This document shows positions 45,901 to 57,109 of a stretch of DNA of 64,000 nucleotides, piece after piece. The notes below the pieces were generated by a model. The model was given only the letters and a program-made list of their open reading frames with translations, had not been told where the DNA came from and ran no database searches. Source of the DNA: Hemerocallis citrina (Eukaryota > Streptophyta > Magnoliopsida > Asparagales > Asphodelaceae); assembly GCA_017893485.1 (NCBI GenBank), contig CM030361.1:139332461-139396460 (forward strand), in the 5' to 3' direction. Both the position numbers and the translations under genes were made by a program. Within the stretch, counting starts at the first letter, position 1. Each line of letters begins with the position of its first letter.

Positions 45901-47690
45901 GATTTCTTCAGTTGCAAACGGGTCTGTGCAAATAGACCCGTTGCAAATACGCATATGAGCCATTGGATCGTGTTGATCTTGATCTGATGGCTCAGATTGA
46001 TCCCACCTAAATTCCCCCCATCTCTCACTTAAACATTTGGGGGGTATAATGTGTATTTCATCCCATTATACCCTTTCAACTCTTACCTCTCTCACACTTT
46101 TTGCCTCTCGTACCCCTTCAATATATTTTTTGGAAATATTTGAAGGCAATCGTTGTCAACAACGGCCAAAGTTCAATTTTTTTGGCAAAATTTGATCTTA
46201 GGTCGTCAACGACGACCTAAGTTAAATTTTTTTTTCTTTTTAAAAAAAATCTAGAATCCCGATCTACCTGTAGCTCTCTCTCACTCTGTCTCCTTACTCT
46301 ATCTTTCTCCTTCCCGAACCCAAGCCCAAACACAATCTAGGCCACCTCTTCTCTCACTCCAGCGCCTTCTCCTCATTCACTTCACTCTCTCACTCACCCT
46401 ATCTCTCTCCTCACTCTTTCTCTCTTCCGAATGTTCTCTCGAAATCCAAAAAATCTAACCCTAACCATCTCCTCCAGCTACAGTTTCTACGGCTCCTTCT
46501 TCTCTGTCTACAAGGCTCCTCCAATCTCACTCCCTCTCTCACTCCCAATCTCTCCTCCAATAGAAACCCCTCATCCTCCAATCTTCGAAAGCAAATCGGG
46601 AAGTCGAAACCCTAGTTTGGCCATTAAATCTGAACACATCGTCAACAAAATCTACATTGTGCAAATCTTAATCGTGCAAGGTAATTACTAAATCCTGGCT
46701 TCGTAGTTGTATTTATGTTGATTTTATGTTTTGTAATTACTTGAACAGTTGATTATTGTGATGCGTAATTATGTATATGTAGTAGTTTCTATGTAGTTTT
46801 TGGATGATTGTAGACGGTAGAACTGTAGATGTAGTTGTTGTTCGCTCTAATTGTAGATGTAGTCATACTTTTTATTGTTCAATATTAATAAAACCGCACA
46901 AACGGTCAAAAAAAAATCCAAAACCTTGTGAGTAGGTCGGATTCACGACATGCAAGCTAACACAACTTTTAGGAGTGAGTTTTGCTCATAGATTGCAAGA
47001 CATGGCCGTATATCGCTTTTGGTCAAGAAAAACCAAATTAAAGTGATACACGGCTCTATCTCGCAAACCGTAAGATGAAACTCACTTCTAGATATTGTGT
47101 TGGCTTGTGTGTGGTGAGTTCGACCTACTCACAAAGTTTTGAAATTTTTGGATTTCATTTATGCGCTTTTCTCTCGTATCTCAAATTACAATAATTATAA
47201 CATCAAACAATTTGAGTACGATTACGTGAGAAAACCACGCAAACAACAATGAGAAATTCCAAAACTTTGCAAGTAGGTCGAATTCACCGCACACAAACCA
47301 ACACAACATGTAGTGTGTTTTAACTCACGGTTTGCACGATACAGTCGTGTATTGCTTTTCATTCTTATTCATGAATGAAAGTGATACATTGCCGTAACTT
47401 GCAAACCGTGAGTCGAAACTCACTTCTACAAGTTGTGTTGGCTTGTGTGTAGTGAGTCCACTCTATTCGCAAAGTTTCATAATTTTTGAATGCCATTTGT
47501 GCGGTTTTATGTTTTATCATAACAACAACTAAAACAACCAAATTTGGATATTTTGAGTAATTACCTTGAGAAATTTCAGAAATTTTGGTTGCCATTTATG
47601 TATCTTATTTCGTATTTATATATATGCAAATAGTGTGATTTGGTCTAAATGATTAGTGTATTGGTAATTGTTATATTTTTTATGTTAGAT
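45898..47690 (+). other. 5' region of a MULE-like element
   Basis: Begins GGGATTTCTTCAGTTGCAAACG and an inverted GGGTCTGTGCAAATAGACCC. ATTGGATCGTGTTGATCTTGATCTGATGGCTC follows in two pieces, a type of terminus often seen in plant MULE-like elements. 46260-46680 is a pyrimidine-rich, exon-like leader ending CAAGGTAATT (splice-donor-like), with no recognisable protein. 46900-47600 is intron-like and holds repeated TTGCAAACCGTGAGTCGAAA-type segments (about 46925, 47050, 47270 and 47395). No right-hand terminus was identified. Confidence 0.45.
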
Positions 47691-49425
47691 ATGGACAGTA
47701 TTTAAGGAAATTCTGTTACCGACAATAATTTTGTATGTGCACAAGAAAGTGATGAATCTTGGCTGCAAATTGACGAGCACCTCAAAGATAGGTATGACGT
47801 TTCATACTCTAGATGAAGCCGAGAAATTTTATACGTCATAAGCTAGATGTGCGGGTTTCGCAATGCTTGAGGATGAGAATAAATTCATTGTAACCGATGT
47901 AGTCGGTAAATCATATTTATGTAATAAAGTCAGGGAGTCATCGAGTCACCCTAATGATGCTAGACGGGAAACTACTTTTAGAACGGGTTGCAAAGCTTTC
48001 GTTCGTGTAAAAACTAAACGAAGAAAGTAATACATGGGTTATTTATTCATTTCATGAACCACACAATCACGAATTTACTTCACCTGATAGAACACATCTA
48101 TTGCATAGAAACCATAATGTGTCGAAATCCGATAAAAGAATAATGGGTCAACTTACCCAAGCTGGTATCCCTTTCTTCAAAAGTGCTAGTGGAGGTCAGG
48201 ATAAAATTTGATTCACTGAAACTGATGCTAAAAATCTAAAGAAAGACTCAACGGAAGCTATGAAAGGACACGATGGGAAAATTCTCATTGAGTTCTTCAA
48301 ATAGATTTATTTGGGGATGTACTTTGCTTTGATGCCACATACAACACGAACCAATAAAGAAAGTTATTTGTTCCATTGTTGGAATCAACCATCATTGGCA
48401 ATCAACGTTCTTAGATTGTGGGTTTATTCCAAATAAGAAGACCTTTTACTTTGAGTGGTTCTTTGAAAAGTGGTTCGGAGCAATGGGACATAATTCGATG
48501 GGCATCGTGATGGATTATAATTGTGGAATCGATGCTGCACTGAAGAAAGTTTTCCCTTTGACTGAGTATAGATATTGTATTTAGCATATTTTGGATAAGT
48601 TACCGCATGAGGTTCATATGGTTAAACGATAAATTTAAAATTCGTGAGAAATGGGCTCCCGTCTATGTAAGAGAGTCATTTTGGGGTGGCATTTTGAGTA
48701 GCCAATGGAATGAATCCCTGCATTCTTCCTTAAAGCAACATACCCAAAAAAAAGTTCCTTAGATGAATTTGTCATCATCTTCGGCCGAGTCTTAGAAAGG
48801 CAAAGACACTACGAACTTAAAGAAAATCATCGTAATATTGAGAAGAGACCAAAATTGAAGACTCAATAGGCTATGGAGGAACAAATGGCGCGAATTGACA
48901 CATTGATGATTTTCTACAAATTCCAAGATGAAGTGCAGAAAAGCTTATTATTTAATGTGACTTTCATTGCTTATTGAAACACCGGATAGTGTAGCTTTCT
49001 CTGTGAAGCTTTCTGAAAATTCAGAACTGGGGAGGGTGGTTCAATTCTGCAAACTCCGTCAAATGGCTAAATGTGCTTGTTGCTTGTTTGAATTCATAGG
49101 CATTCCGTGCAAACATATTTTTGCAATTCTTTGGTTCAACAATCACATTGCACTTCTGGAGCAAAATATTACAAGAAGATGGACCCGTGATCGCATGAGA
49201 AGAAGCTATACATTCGTTCATGATGGTACCAGCGATAAGTTTGCTTCTCACTATTGTGAATTGAGCTATTACTTAAAACAGATGGTCGATCTTCGTTGTT
49301 CTTCCGAAGAAAGTTACAAATACATGATCCACCACGTGCTTAAGGGCATTGAAGGCGGTTCTCATCTGCACTGCAGAATTAGCGGACATCACGAAGGTAG
49401 TGCACAACCCGAGAGTTATGGATAA
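47691..49425 (+). pseudogene. FAR1-type MULE transposase remnant
   Basis: Mutator-like transposase of the FAR1/FRS type. The start is taken at ATG 47691 (in-frame stop at codon 5, so degraded). The FAR1 DNA-binding domain is at about 47785-48100: GMTFHTLDEAEKFYTS, a stop, ARCAGFAMLEDENKF, RTGCKAFVRVKTKRRK, and in the next frame TWVIYSFHEPHNHEFTSP. The MULE DDE domain is at about 48365-48620: VGINHHWQSTFLDCGFIPNK, WFFEKWFGAMG, MDYNCGIDAALKKVFPLTEY, then HILDKLPHEVH. The SWIM zinc finger is at 49067-49130: KCACCLFEFIGIPCKHIF. Many stops and frameshifts make it non-functional. 49426-50214 continues with exon-like scraps (GEASADEEGEDSF near 49740-49773) and no other gene. Confidence 0.85.
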
Positions 49426-50223
49426 CATGCTGAAGGCAGTGGACATGCACATGTATCGGTGGGGGACCCTCGGCAGTGCATTACAAGGGGAAGGCCTGGA
49501 GGGAAGAGATTGAAGCCGATAAGATAGCAACTTCACCGAAAACCTCGACGGTTCAAGACATGCAACTTGTAGGGAACCAGACATGATTCAAGAAATTATC
49601 CAAACAAAGTTGCTAGGTAATATATCTATTTTTAGTTTAAAAATATTCACTCACTCATTCTTGCCTTTTTTTTGACTAACCTATTGACGACATTTTTTTA
49701 GTGGGTCCAATGCATATGAAGAAGATCCAAGCGGTGAAGCGAGTGCTGACGAAGAAGGTGAAGATTCGTTTTAAGGTAAATTTCTTATTATGTATATAAA
49801 ATTCAAGTCCGAGACCTTTATTACTTATTTCATTTGATGGTATGAAATTTAAGATTTTTGAAGTTTTATGTTGTAGCTTTTGATTGGATCATGATCGTGC
49901 TGACGGAAAGCATTTCTCTTCAAAAATATTTATAGTTTGAGATGTGTATATATGCTCATGTAATTGCATTTTCACGAAGGTGCTAAGTTGAAGAATGTAA
50001 TTGAAGTCATAAGTATAATTTGTGTATGTAATTGCTATTTTGTGTATGTTATTGTTGTTATTGTTGAAGATGAATGAGATGCGAATGTGAGAGATGGATG
50101 AGAATGGTAAGATGAATGAGTGCAGCTAACAACTGCTGTGTGTTATTGTTGTTATTGTTGTATATGTGTTCAGCTAACAGTTGCTTTGTGTGGTTTTTTA
50201 TTTTGATTTTTATGAACATAACA

Positions 50224-50411
50224 TAACCCATTATTGACAACAACGGGTTAAGCACATTCAACCCGTTATCGCAAATAGCTGGTTAAGTATAAAGATTTTA
50301 ACAGAACTTGAAATTGTTGGATTTAAAATTTAGAAATTCATCTTCTACCTAACCCGTTGTTGGCGACAACAGGTCAAGTGAAATAAATCCGTCATTGCCA
50401 ATGACGTGTAC
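50224..50411. repeat. Palindrome array 1 (AACCCGTTATTGG motif)
   Basis: Four imperfect palindromes of about 28 bp, built as TAACCCGTTATTG and its complement around a short centre, at 50224-50252, 50261-50287, 50349-50378 and 50387-50411. They are separated by an AT-rich spacer (AAGATTTTAACAGAACTTG). The whole 190 bp is repeated at 51886-52080. Confidence 0.75.
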
Positions 50412-50660
50412 CTCTGAATGAGTTTTTAAATAAATTTCTGAGTTGGGGTTTTTTTTGGCGGGGTGGAGGTTAAAAAAAATCTTATTAAAGGTGTAGGTTA
50501 TTTATGTAGAAATGTGAAAAGATGTTTTTTAAAATTGAAAATGTGACGACATATCTTAGAAATGGCATGAACACTTTTACTGGGATCATGTAAATGTTAA
50601 GGTAAAGCTCTGTTACAGAGAGCAAGAGTTTTTTACTATGGTAATTTTTTGTGTGCGTAT

Positions 50661-51054
50661 TGTAACGCCTTTGCTCTAAACTCAGACAATTTATACAATT
50701 TGTAAGACAAATTATTTATAGTATAGTACAACTGTCCATCACAGGCTGCCTCTCAAAAGGTAGTTAACCGGATTGGTGACTCTTGATCATAGGCTATATT
50801 ATTTATTATTATTTTAATCTATTGTATTCCTGATATGGGACTATTTAAATCCACATTTTCCTCTCTTAAACCCCGTGAACAGCAGTCCCCCCCCCATGGC
50901 AGGCCCCTGCTTTCCACGTCAGCAAGGCAGCTGGCGCTGCCTTCACACATCCCGGGTGGGCCACTGCTGACGTCAGCAGCATCAACCCTCTATTGCTTTC
51001 TCACACCGTGGGCCCCCCTCTACCACTTAATTTATCAAATTGCCATCGCTCCTT

Positions 51055-51122
<68 letters not shown>

Positions 51123-51158
51123 TATATTATAGTTCTTTTGAAATTATGGGGTGTTACA
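50661..51158 (-). repeat. TRIM LTR, left copy (3' LTR in element orientation)
   Basis: 498 bp. Contains GTCCCCCCCCC, CACGTCAGCAAGGCAGCTGG and a (TA)n of about 65 bp (51057-51121) that in the partner LTR is a TTA repeat, accounting for most of the length difference. Confidence 0.9.
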
Positions 51159-51411
51159 TACGCCCCCCTTCAGAAATCAGCGTCCTCGCTGAGCACGGGG
51201 AATGCACAATATAGTGCAGGATCTAATTTCTAGTCGATGTGGAGCAGTCTCGTGAGCGTCGCTCTTGTCTTTGGAATACTGGAGACCAATCTCACTCTGC
51301 GGATCATTCTGTGACCCTTACGTCCATTGTCCCGAAATACTGGGGATTGTCTCACTCCGCCGATCATTCTGGAGTCCATAACTTACGGCTCTCCCATGCT
51401 CGGTGTCGAAA

Positions 51412-51427
51412 GTTGGCTCTGATACCA
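51412..51427 (-). promoter_or_regulatory. TRIM primer-binding site (Met-initiator tRNA type)
   Basis: The minus strand reads TGGTATCAGAGCCAAC, two bases from the 5' LTR (51430-51882). This fixes the TRIM's orientation as minus. Confidence 0.85.
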
Positions 51428-51429
51428 TT

Positions 51430-51824
51430 TGTAATGTCCTGCCCCAAACTCAGATAATTTATACAATTTGTCAAACAAATTATTTACAGTATAGTACAAC
51501 TACCTTCCACAGGCTGCCATTCAAAAGGTGATTAACCGGATTGGTGACTCTTGATCATAGGCTATATTATTTATTATTATTTTAATCTATTGTATTCCCG
51601 ATATGGGACTATTTAAATCCATATTCTCCTCTCTCAAATCCCATGTACAGCAGTCCCCCCCTCGGCGGGCCCCTGCTTTCCACGTCAGCAAGGCAGTTGG
51701 TGCTGCCTTCACACATCCCGGGTGGGCCCCTGCTGACGTCAGCAACAGCAACCCTCTGTTGCTTTCTCACACCATGGGCCCCTCTCTACCACTTAATTTA
51801 CCAAACTGCCATCACTCCTTTATA

Positions 51825-51855
<31 letters not shown>

Positions 51856-51882
51856 GTTCTTTTGAAATTACGGGGTGTTACA
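51430..51882 (-). repeat. TRIM LTR, right copy (5' LTR in element orientation)
   Basis: 453 bp, starting TGTAATGTCCTGCCCC and ending ACGGGGTGTTACA. It carries a (TTA)n tract at about 51826-51855 where the left LTR has (TA)n. Confidence 0.9.
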
Positions 51883-51885
51883 CAC

Positions 51886-52080
51886 ATAACCTAACCCGTT
51901 ATTGACAACAACAGGTGGAGTACACTTAAACCATTATCGCCAGTAGTGGGTTAAGTACGAAGATTTTGATAGAACTTGAGATTGTTGAATTTAAAATTTT
52001 ACAAATTCTTCTTCTACATAACCCGTTATTGGTGATAACATGTTAATTGAACTTAACCCGTTGCCACCAATTACAGGTTA
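51886..52080. repeat. Palindrome array 2 (copy of array 1)
   Basis: Same order as 50224-50411: palindromes at about 51891-51918, 51926-51954, 52019-52046 and 52052-52080, with the shared spacer AAGATTTTGATAGAACTTG. The TRIM lies between the two arrays; before its insertion they were about 250 bp apart. Confidence 0.75.
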
Positions 52081-52122
52081 GGTTGTAGAGTTTTTTAGAA
52101 GATTTTTTTTTTTACTTTGACC

Positions 52123-52200
52123 TCCCCCCCCCCCCCCCCCCACCCACCCACCCAAAAAAATGGGTAGGGTGGGGGGGGGGGGGAGGAGGGGGAGGGGGTG
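52123..52200. repeat. C-run/G-run inverted repeat
   Basis: An 18-base C run and CACCCACCCACCC are followed by AAAAAAATGGGTAGGG and long G runs. The two halves can pair as a hairpin, and the G-rich strand could form a G-quadruplex. A second 17-19-base G run is at about 56846-56862. Confidence 0.8.
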
Positions 52201-52793
52201 TGTTTAAAAAAAACTTTGACTAGCTGTGTGGGTTGATTATATTGGAAGCGTACAATAATGAGAACTGATTTCAACCTAGTGTTGGAAACCTACGAAAATG
52301 GTGATTAATGTAGTGTTATCTGGTTATACGATTGGAGACATTTCGACCGGTTGGGGTGAAATGAACAGGCAAGTACTCCTCATATGCACTTGAAAATGTC
52401 ATCTTCTTAAAGCGTTCCAAAAATATCTCTGCACATTACTACATAATCAACCCACTACTTTAACCAGAAAATTATAAATTTAGGAACACACAAAATTTTT
52501 TTTTGGACAAACAATGCAATAGTAAGGGTAAGTGTAAGGGTTAGGGTAAGGATGTAACACCCCGAATTCCAAATACAACTGAATTCGAGTTCCACAGGAT
52601 CTTTTCACTTCACTTCGTACAATTTTACAAGGAAATAAAACTTTACATTTCATCAGAGTTACATTTACATTTAAACCTTAAAAACAGCTGAAGCAATGTT
52701 ACAATTATTACATGAATAAAATACAATAACACTTGAATAATCTTTAAGCATCAATTCCTCTTTAGCCTTTTTCATGTACTTTTATCCTGCATA

Positions 52794-52828
52794 AGAACTG
52801 TGGGCACGTCAGTTCATTCAACTGACGA
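52794..52828 (+). other. Conserved hairpin in element B
   Basis: AACTGTGGGCACGTCAGTTC followed by ATTCAACTGACG contains a perfect 8-bp stem (CGTCAGTT/AACTGACG) with a 5-base loop. Homologues are in E1 (about 323), E2 (5749 and 8946), A (29721) and C (58342). Confidence 0.75.
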
Positions 52829-54183
52829 AATATTATACACGGCCATCATCTTTATGCCGAAAATAGTATAACGATTCTCAAAACTTAAACAATCACAAAC
52901 TTGTTCACAAACAAAGCTAAAGGGGCTATCCTATTGATGTCGTGTTGTGAATGTGCACTTAGTCCTTAATGCAATTATTTATGTTATATGACACTAATGC
53001 GCACTTATTCGGATTCTATGCATTCCATACTACATAGGTCCGAGGGCAAGCCCTTAATCGTTCTTCATCTTGTAGGGTTCAATCCCTCGTTATGACTTAA
53101 TCTACTTCTGTAACTACAATAAGTATCCTAGATGTTCTACGCACTACGAACTCATGTCTAGGTGCCCTGGAGAGAATCCCATCGCACTGACACATGACTC
53201 ATTATGCAGGCATCCCGTGGTAATTCGCCTCCTACCATAGGCATGACACCACCCGCAGTCGCCCAACACCCCACGAGCGTCGCCACCGGGACGGTACTCT
53301 GGAGCAGTATCCACATCCTACTCATGACTCATCATGGGACATCCTGTGGATACTCTCACACCGCCAATCCAATGGCCCTCATACTCAATATTTTTCTCTT
53401 ACTTTCATAACATCTTCACTATGTAACTAGTCCTTAAATTAATTGAATCATGAACAAAATCAATTCTTTAGGGTTAGCACTCTCACTATACCGGTCTTAT
53501 TCATTTATTTCACGTTGACCCAAACTTGGTCTTTTTATTTCATATATCATCTCAATATTTCTTTCATTTGCCGGTATGAGGCTTAACTACACCCTATTTC
53601 TTAATTTCACTCATAATAATAACGTCGAGTTTTCATACTCATAAAGCTTTTTTCATGATTAATCATAATTCACATTTCATGTTCATAGTAATCATGTATT
53701 CATATTCGCATTTCTTCATAACTCATCATGTCAATTAATTCAATTTCATACACAATATCACGCAAAAACAATTTAATTCATTCCTTCTAACATATCACAA
53801 TTAATAGTTCATATCTCCCACATAATGCTCTTAATATCTTTTTATCAATACCAAATTCACAATCACAATTTCATTTGATTTCACAAATTCATACTAAATT
53901 TTATCTTTTCAAAAATCTCATTTTAAACTCCCAAAATAATCAATTTTTTTTTCTCTTTCATCAAAAGAGACAATTTAATTTAATAATTAAACACAAGTTC
54001 ATTCTTGAAATTTAGTCTCAAATTCTCTATTACTTTTCATCAAAAGTCATATAAATTTATTTCATGAAGACTAAATAATTTAAGGTAATTTCCCACATTT
54101 TTTTCCCAATTTATAACTCATTCTTTTTATAACCGAATTTCATTAATACACTCTTAAAAAAAACATTTTTTAAAGGCAAAGCC

Positions 54184-54256
54184 CACACCCGGCCTCGAAC
54201 CCACAACCAGCGCCCCAAAGATAGCGCCCAAGACCGCTGCGCCAACACGCTAGAAC
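54184..54256 (-). other. tRNA-like sequence 2 in element B
   Basis: Minus strand: A-box TGGCGCAGCGG (rc of 54234-54244) and B-box GGTTCGAGGCC (rc of 54191-54201), with CTAGCGTGT upstream, matching the second module of A. Both promoter boxes are intact although the rest has diverged. Confidence 0.65.
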
Positions 54257-54340
54257 GATAAAGAATGGGTTTTAATTCTTTTATATTCAGTCTCGGCAAT
54301 TTGGGATTTATCTTTTTTTTTTCAAAATAAAAACGTACCC

Positions 54341-54428
54341 CTATTCAGGATCGAACCCAAGACCAAGGACCAAGCCCCCTCGCTACTGTAGCGACTGAGA
54401 TCAACCTGACCAACTGATCTAAGTGACC
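54341..54428 (-). other. tRNA-like sequence 1 in element B
   Basis: Minus strand: A-box TAGATCAGTTGG (rc of 54410-54421) and B-box GGTTCGATCC (rc of 54348-54357). The spacing is longer than in A because of an extra arm-like insertion (GTCGCTACAGTAGCGAG, a small hairpin). Confidence 0.6.
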
Positions 54429-55340
54429 ATATCGTTTTAAAGTGAATTAGAATCCTTTTGATCCGATTTTCTGTTCATTACTAGTTTTCAAACTTTACAA
54501 AAACGTTTTTAATTCTTTTTCTTCTCTTTTTGAACTCAAAATTTCCAGAATGTAAATTATATGAAAATACAGTAAACCAGTATTTTTATAGTCATTATTT
54601 GCTTTATAAAAACGTATATTTGAGTCATATTTTGTGTTTTATGTCCATAATTTTGACATTGAGAACACTTTCCATTTCTACATAATTTATAAATTTAGTT
54701 TCCCAAAATTCACTTTATGTCTCTATTTAATACTTCATTAACCCATTACCATGATTAGAGCACTAGATCTTGTTCTCTACAATTGAGTTGTTCTAATTCT
54801 ACAAGATGCATTTAGTCAATTTGTGTCTCATAAGTACAAATTTGTTTCACATAGCACAATTTGTAAACATAAAGCATGATGATAAGATAGATTCTAGCAT
54901 TTCAATTTCGCATCTTTATCCATTAACAATCATCTTAACAATCATTCTTTAAACTACTATTTTATCTCTAATCAACCAACCATTGGACTACAATTTATCA
55001 ATTTCTTCTCAACTATTTTATCAAACATCCCTAGCATGGCATCTATATCTAGAAGCATGAGAAACACCCACCTATTGGAGAAAACGAACTGAAAGCTCCT
55101 AGAATGCAAGAAAAGTGGCCTTCTCCTCCTAGATTGTGTAGCGAATTGTCTCCTCCTCCTTGTGTTTGATGGAACCCGAACTCCTTGCTTCCTTGGATAG
55201 TTGGCGGTCTCCTCTTGTTGGAACACACACAAAAGTTTCACCCTCTAATCTTTTACTCACTATTTCTACTCAATCTTTTCCCTCTCTTATCTTTTCTTTT
55301 AATAAAAGTTTAGTGCACTAATGAGAAGAATAGCTAGGGG

Positions 55341-55348
55341 TATTTATA
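55341..55348 (-). promoter_or_regulatory. TATA box of element B
   Basis: TATAAATA followed by CCCC on the minus strand, about 560 bp from the 55904 terminus. Same distance and context as in A (575 bp). Confidence 0.6.
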
Positions 55349-55904
55349 CATATTTAGGATGAGAATAGAAGGCTAGGATTCAATCAAGGAGTTAGAGATT
55401 AAGGACTAAGATGAATTGGGAAGTTGTAGTAACTTCCATGATCACATAACCACTCCCGTCAACTCCATCCACTCTCCCTCTCTCTTTACTCAAAACCGGC
55501 CACCTCTAGGGTGTGCATTGCACACTCTAGTGTGTGCACGTGCCCCTTCTAGTACCCTCCTATTAAAAGTTGTACAAATTTAATTAATCAATTGTCCACC
55601 AATTGTGTCTACATGACAAGTTGTGACAATTAAAAGATTAATTAAGTTGTGGGTTTCAAAAATAGTGGGCTTTAGGCTCATGGGCTATTTAATAAAATAT
55701 TTAATTTATTAGGGTGGGCTTAAAAAATAAGAAAACAAGTTTAGGCTTTATAAAATAGGTTTTTTAGAAAAATAAAGAGAAAGAAAGAAATAATTGTCCA
55801 TATTATAAAAGATAATTTTATAAGAAAATATGCATACAAAATTTGTACGTGCACAACACGTAAAAATAAACATTTCTCATTAAATGAAAATTCAGAATAT
55901 TACA

Positions 55905-57109
55905 AAGCATGAGGTTAGTGTTAGGGTTACGGGTTAAGGTAAGGGTAGGGTTAGTTTCTGCTCAAACTTTTTTCCAGCTAAAATCTTTGTTGGAAACAAT
56001 TTTAGTTGGAAACAATGACCTCAGTTAGGGACTCTGTTAGAATTATTTCTTTGAAAAACTCCCACAATTCGTAACTGTGGGTTCAGTAAATGCAGCACCC
56101 ATTATTCGTAACTAAGAGATAAAAAACCATACAAAAAAACTACTTTTCACACTATTCATAAACACTCCTACCGCCCACCCCACCACCTTCCCTTCCAACC
56201 AAAAAATATTAATAACAAAATGGACAAAAAAATACTTAAATTTCCCATAACTTAACCCGTCGTTGCCGATAACGAGTTAGGTTCAACTAACCCGTAACGG
56301 GTTAGGCTAAATATTTCGAAGAGAAATTTTGAATAAATCTCTCATAAAGAAATTAACTATTTTAAAAAATTAATAATTATTTAAAGATAAAAACCTAGAA
56401 AAATCGAATATATTGGTAGGTTCTAACCCTAACTATAACTCTAACCCTCTAACCCTACCCGTAGCTCTAACCCTAGCTATAACACTAGTCCTAACCCTAA
56501 CCCTAACCCTAACCCTAACCCTCTAACTCTCTTAACTTTTAAACCGAAATCAATTTACATGGAGAATGATGACAAATTCCATGTAAATTATTTTTCAAGG
56601 AATTTTATATGGAGGGTTCAACATTTATGGAAATTTTATAGTTATTTTTTATTTTATTTTTTATTTCAAAGACAGCATGTACTTTCTTACATGTATACGG
56701 TTATGTTGGATGCAGATGATAACACATGCAAAAGTTACCCTTGTGTCTTTTTTGAAATTAAAATAAAGTTCCAAAAACATCAACGCACATTACTACATAA
56801 ACATTAATGAGATTTTTTTTTCAAAAACCAAAAAAAGAGAAAAGGGGGGGGGGGGGGGGGGGTCAACTCTTAAGTAACCCGTTATTGGAGATAGCGGGGG
56901 TTAAGTTGAACCTGTCATCTCCAATAACGAGTTAAGTTGAATGAATTTAACAGAGCATCTTGCACTTAACTAAAAATTCAGATGAGTTAACTGTACCTGT
57001 TAGCTAATACTCTATCAAAATTCTTCAACCTAACCCATTATTGGGGATGATAGGTTAAGTGAACTACTTATATACCCTTTTAAGTACGCATCAAGTTTTG
57101 CCCTTCACC
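55905..57109. other. Non-coding region with telomere-like repeats and palindromes
   Basis: 55911-55955 has degenerate GGGTTAGGGTTAC and TAAGGG repeats, continuing those at 52520-52550 on the other side of B. 56420-56525 has CTAACCCTAACCCTAACC and variants, a hexamer (TTAGGG) type rather than the usual plant heptamer. Palindromes are at 56251-56280, 56287-56306, 56873-56904, 56908-56935 and 57029-57059. The last cluster reads as an inverted, diverged copy of arrays 1 and 2. No gene was seen. Confidence 0.6.

Larger units (their letters stand above)
50661..51882 (-). mobile_element. TRIM (miniature LTR retrotransposon), 1.2 kb
   Basis: Two LTRs, 50661-51158 and 51430-51882, both TGTAA...GGGGTGTTACA and colinear throughout. 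They surround only 271 bp of internal sequence. On the minus strand the internal region starts with a PBS TGGTATCAGAGCCAAC (51427-51412), which I recognise as the initiator-Met tRNA type, two bases from the LTR. It ends with a purine tract GAAGGGGGGCG next to the other LTR. There is no coding capacity, the definition of a TRIM. Flanks CGTAT and CACAT match only 3/5. The internal part contains a degenerate 70-bp duplication (CAATCTCACTCTGCGGATCA and GATTGTCTCACTCCGCCGAT). Confidence 0.9.
52553..55904 (-). mobile_element. Element B: 3.35-kb TG...CA non-coding element, sister of A
   Basis: Starts TGTAACACCCCGAATTCC and ends TTCAGAATATTACA. The flanks AAGGA (52548-52552) and AAGCA (55905-55909) are a 4/5 duplication, both within telomere-like sequence. 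On its minus strand it is homologous to A from end to end: U3 with ACGTGCA motifs, TATAAATA (rc of 55341-55348), leader, two tRNA-like modules in the same order, GC-richer part, conserved box (about 53011-53065) and a perfect CGTCAGTT...AACTGACG hairpin (about 52807-52827). No gag, pol or transposase. The short ORFs in it are not conserved in A. Confidence 0.85.

Noticed and set aside
46431..46691. Protein-coding gene start with a Ser/Pro-rich peptide
   Set aside because: Pyrimidine-rich exon-like leader of the MULE-like element; short and ends at a splice-like site without any known domain.
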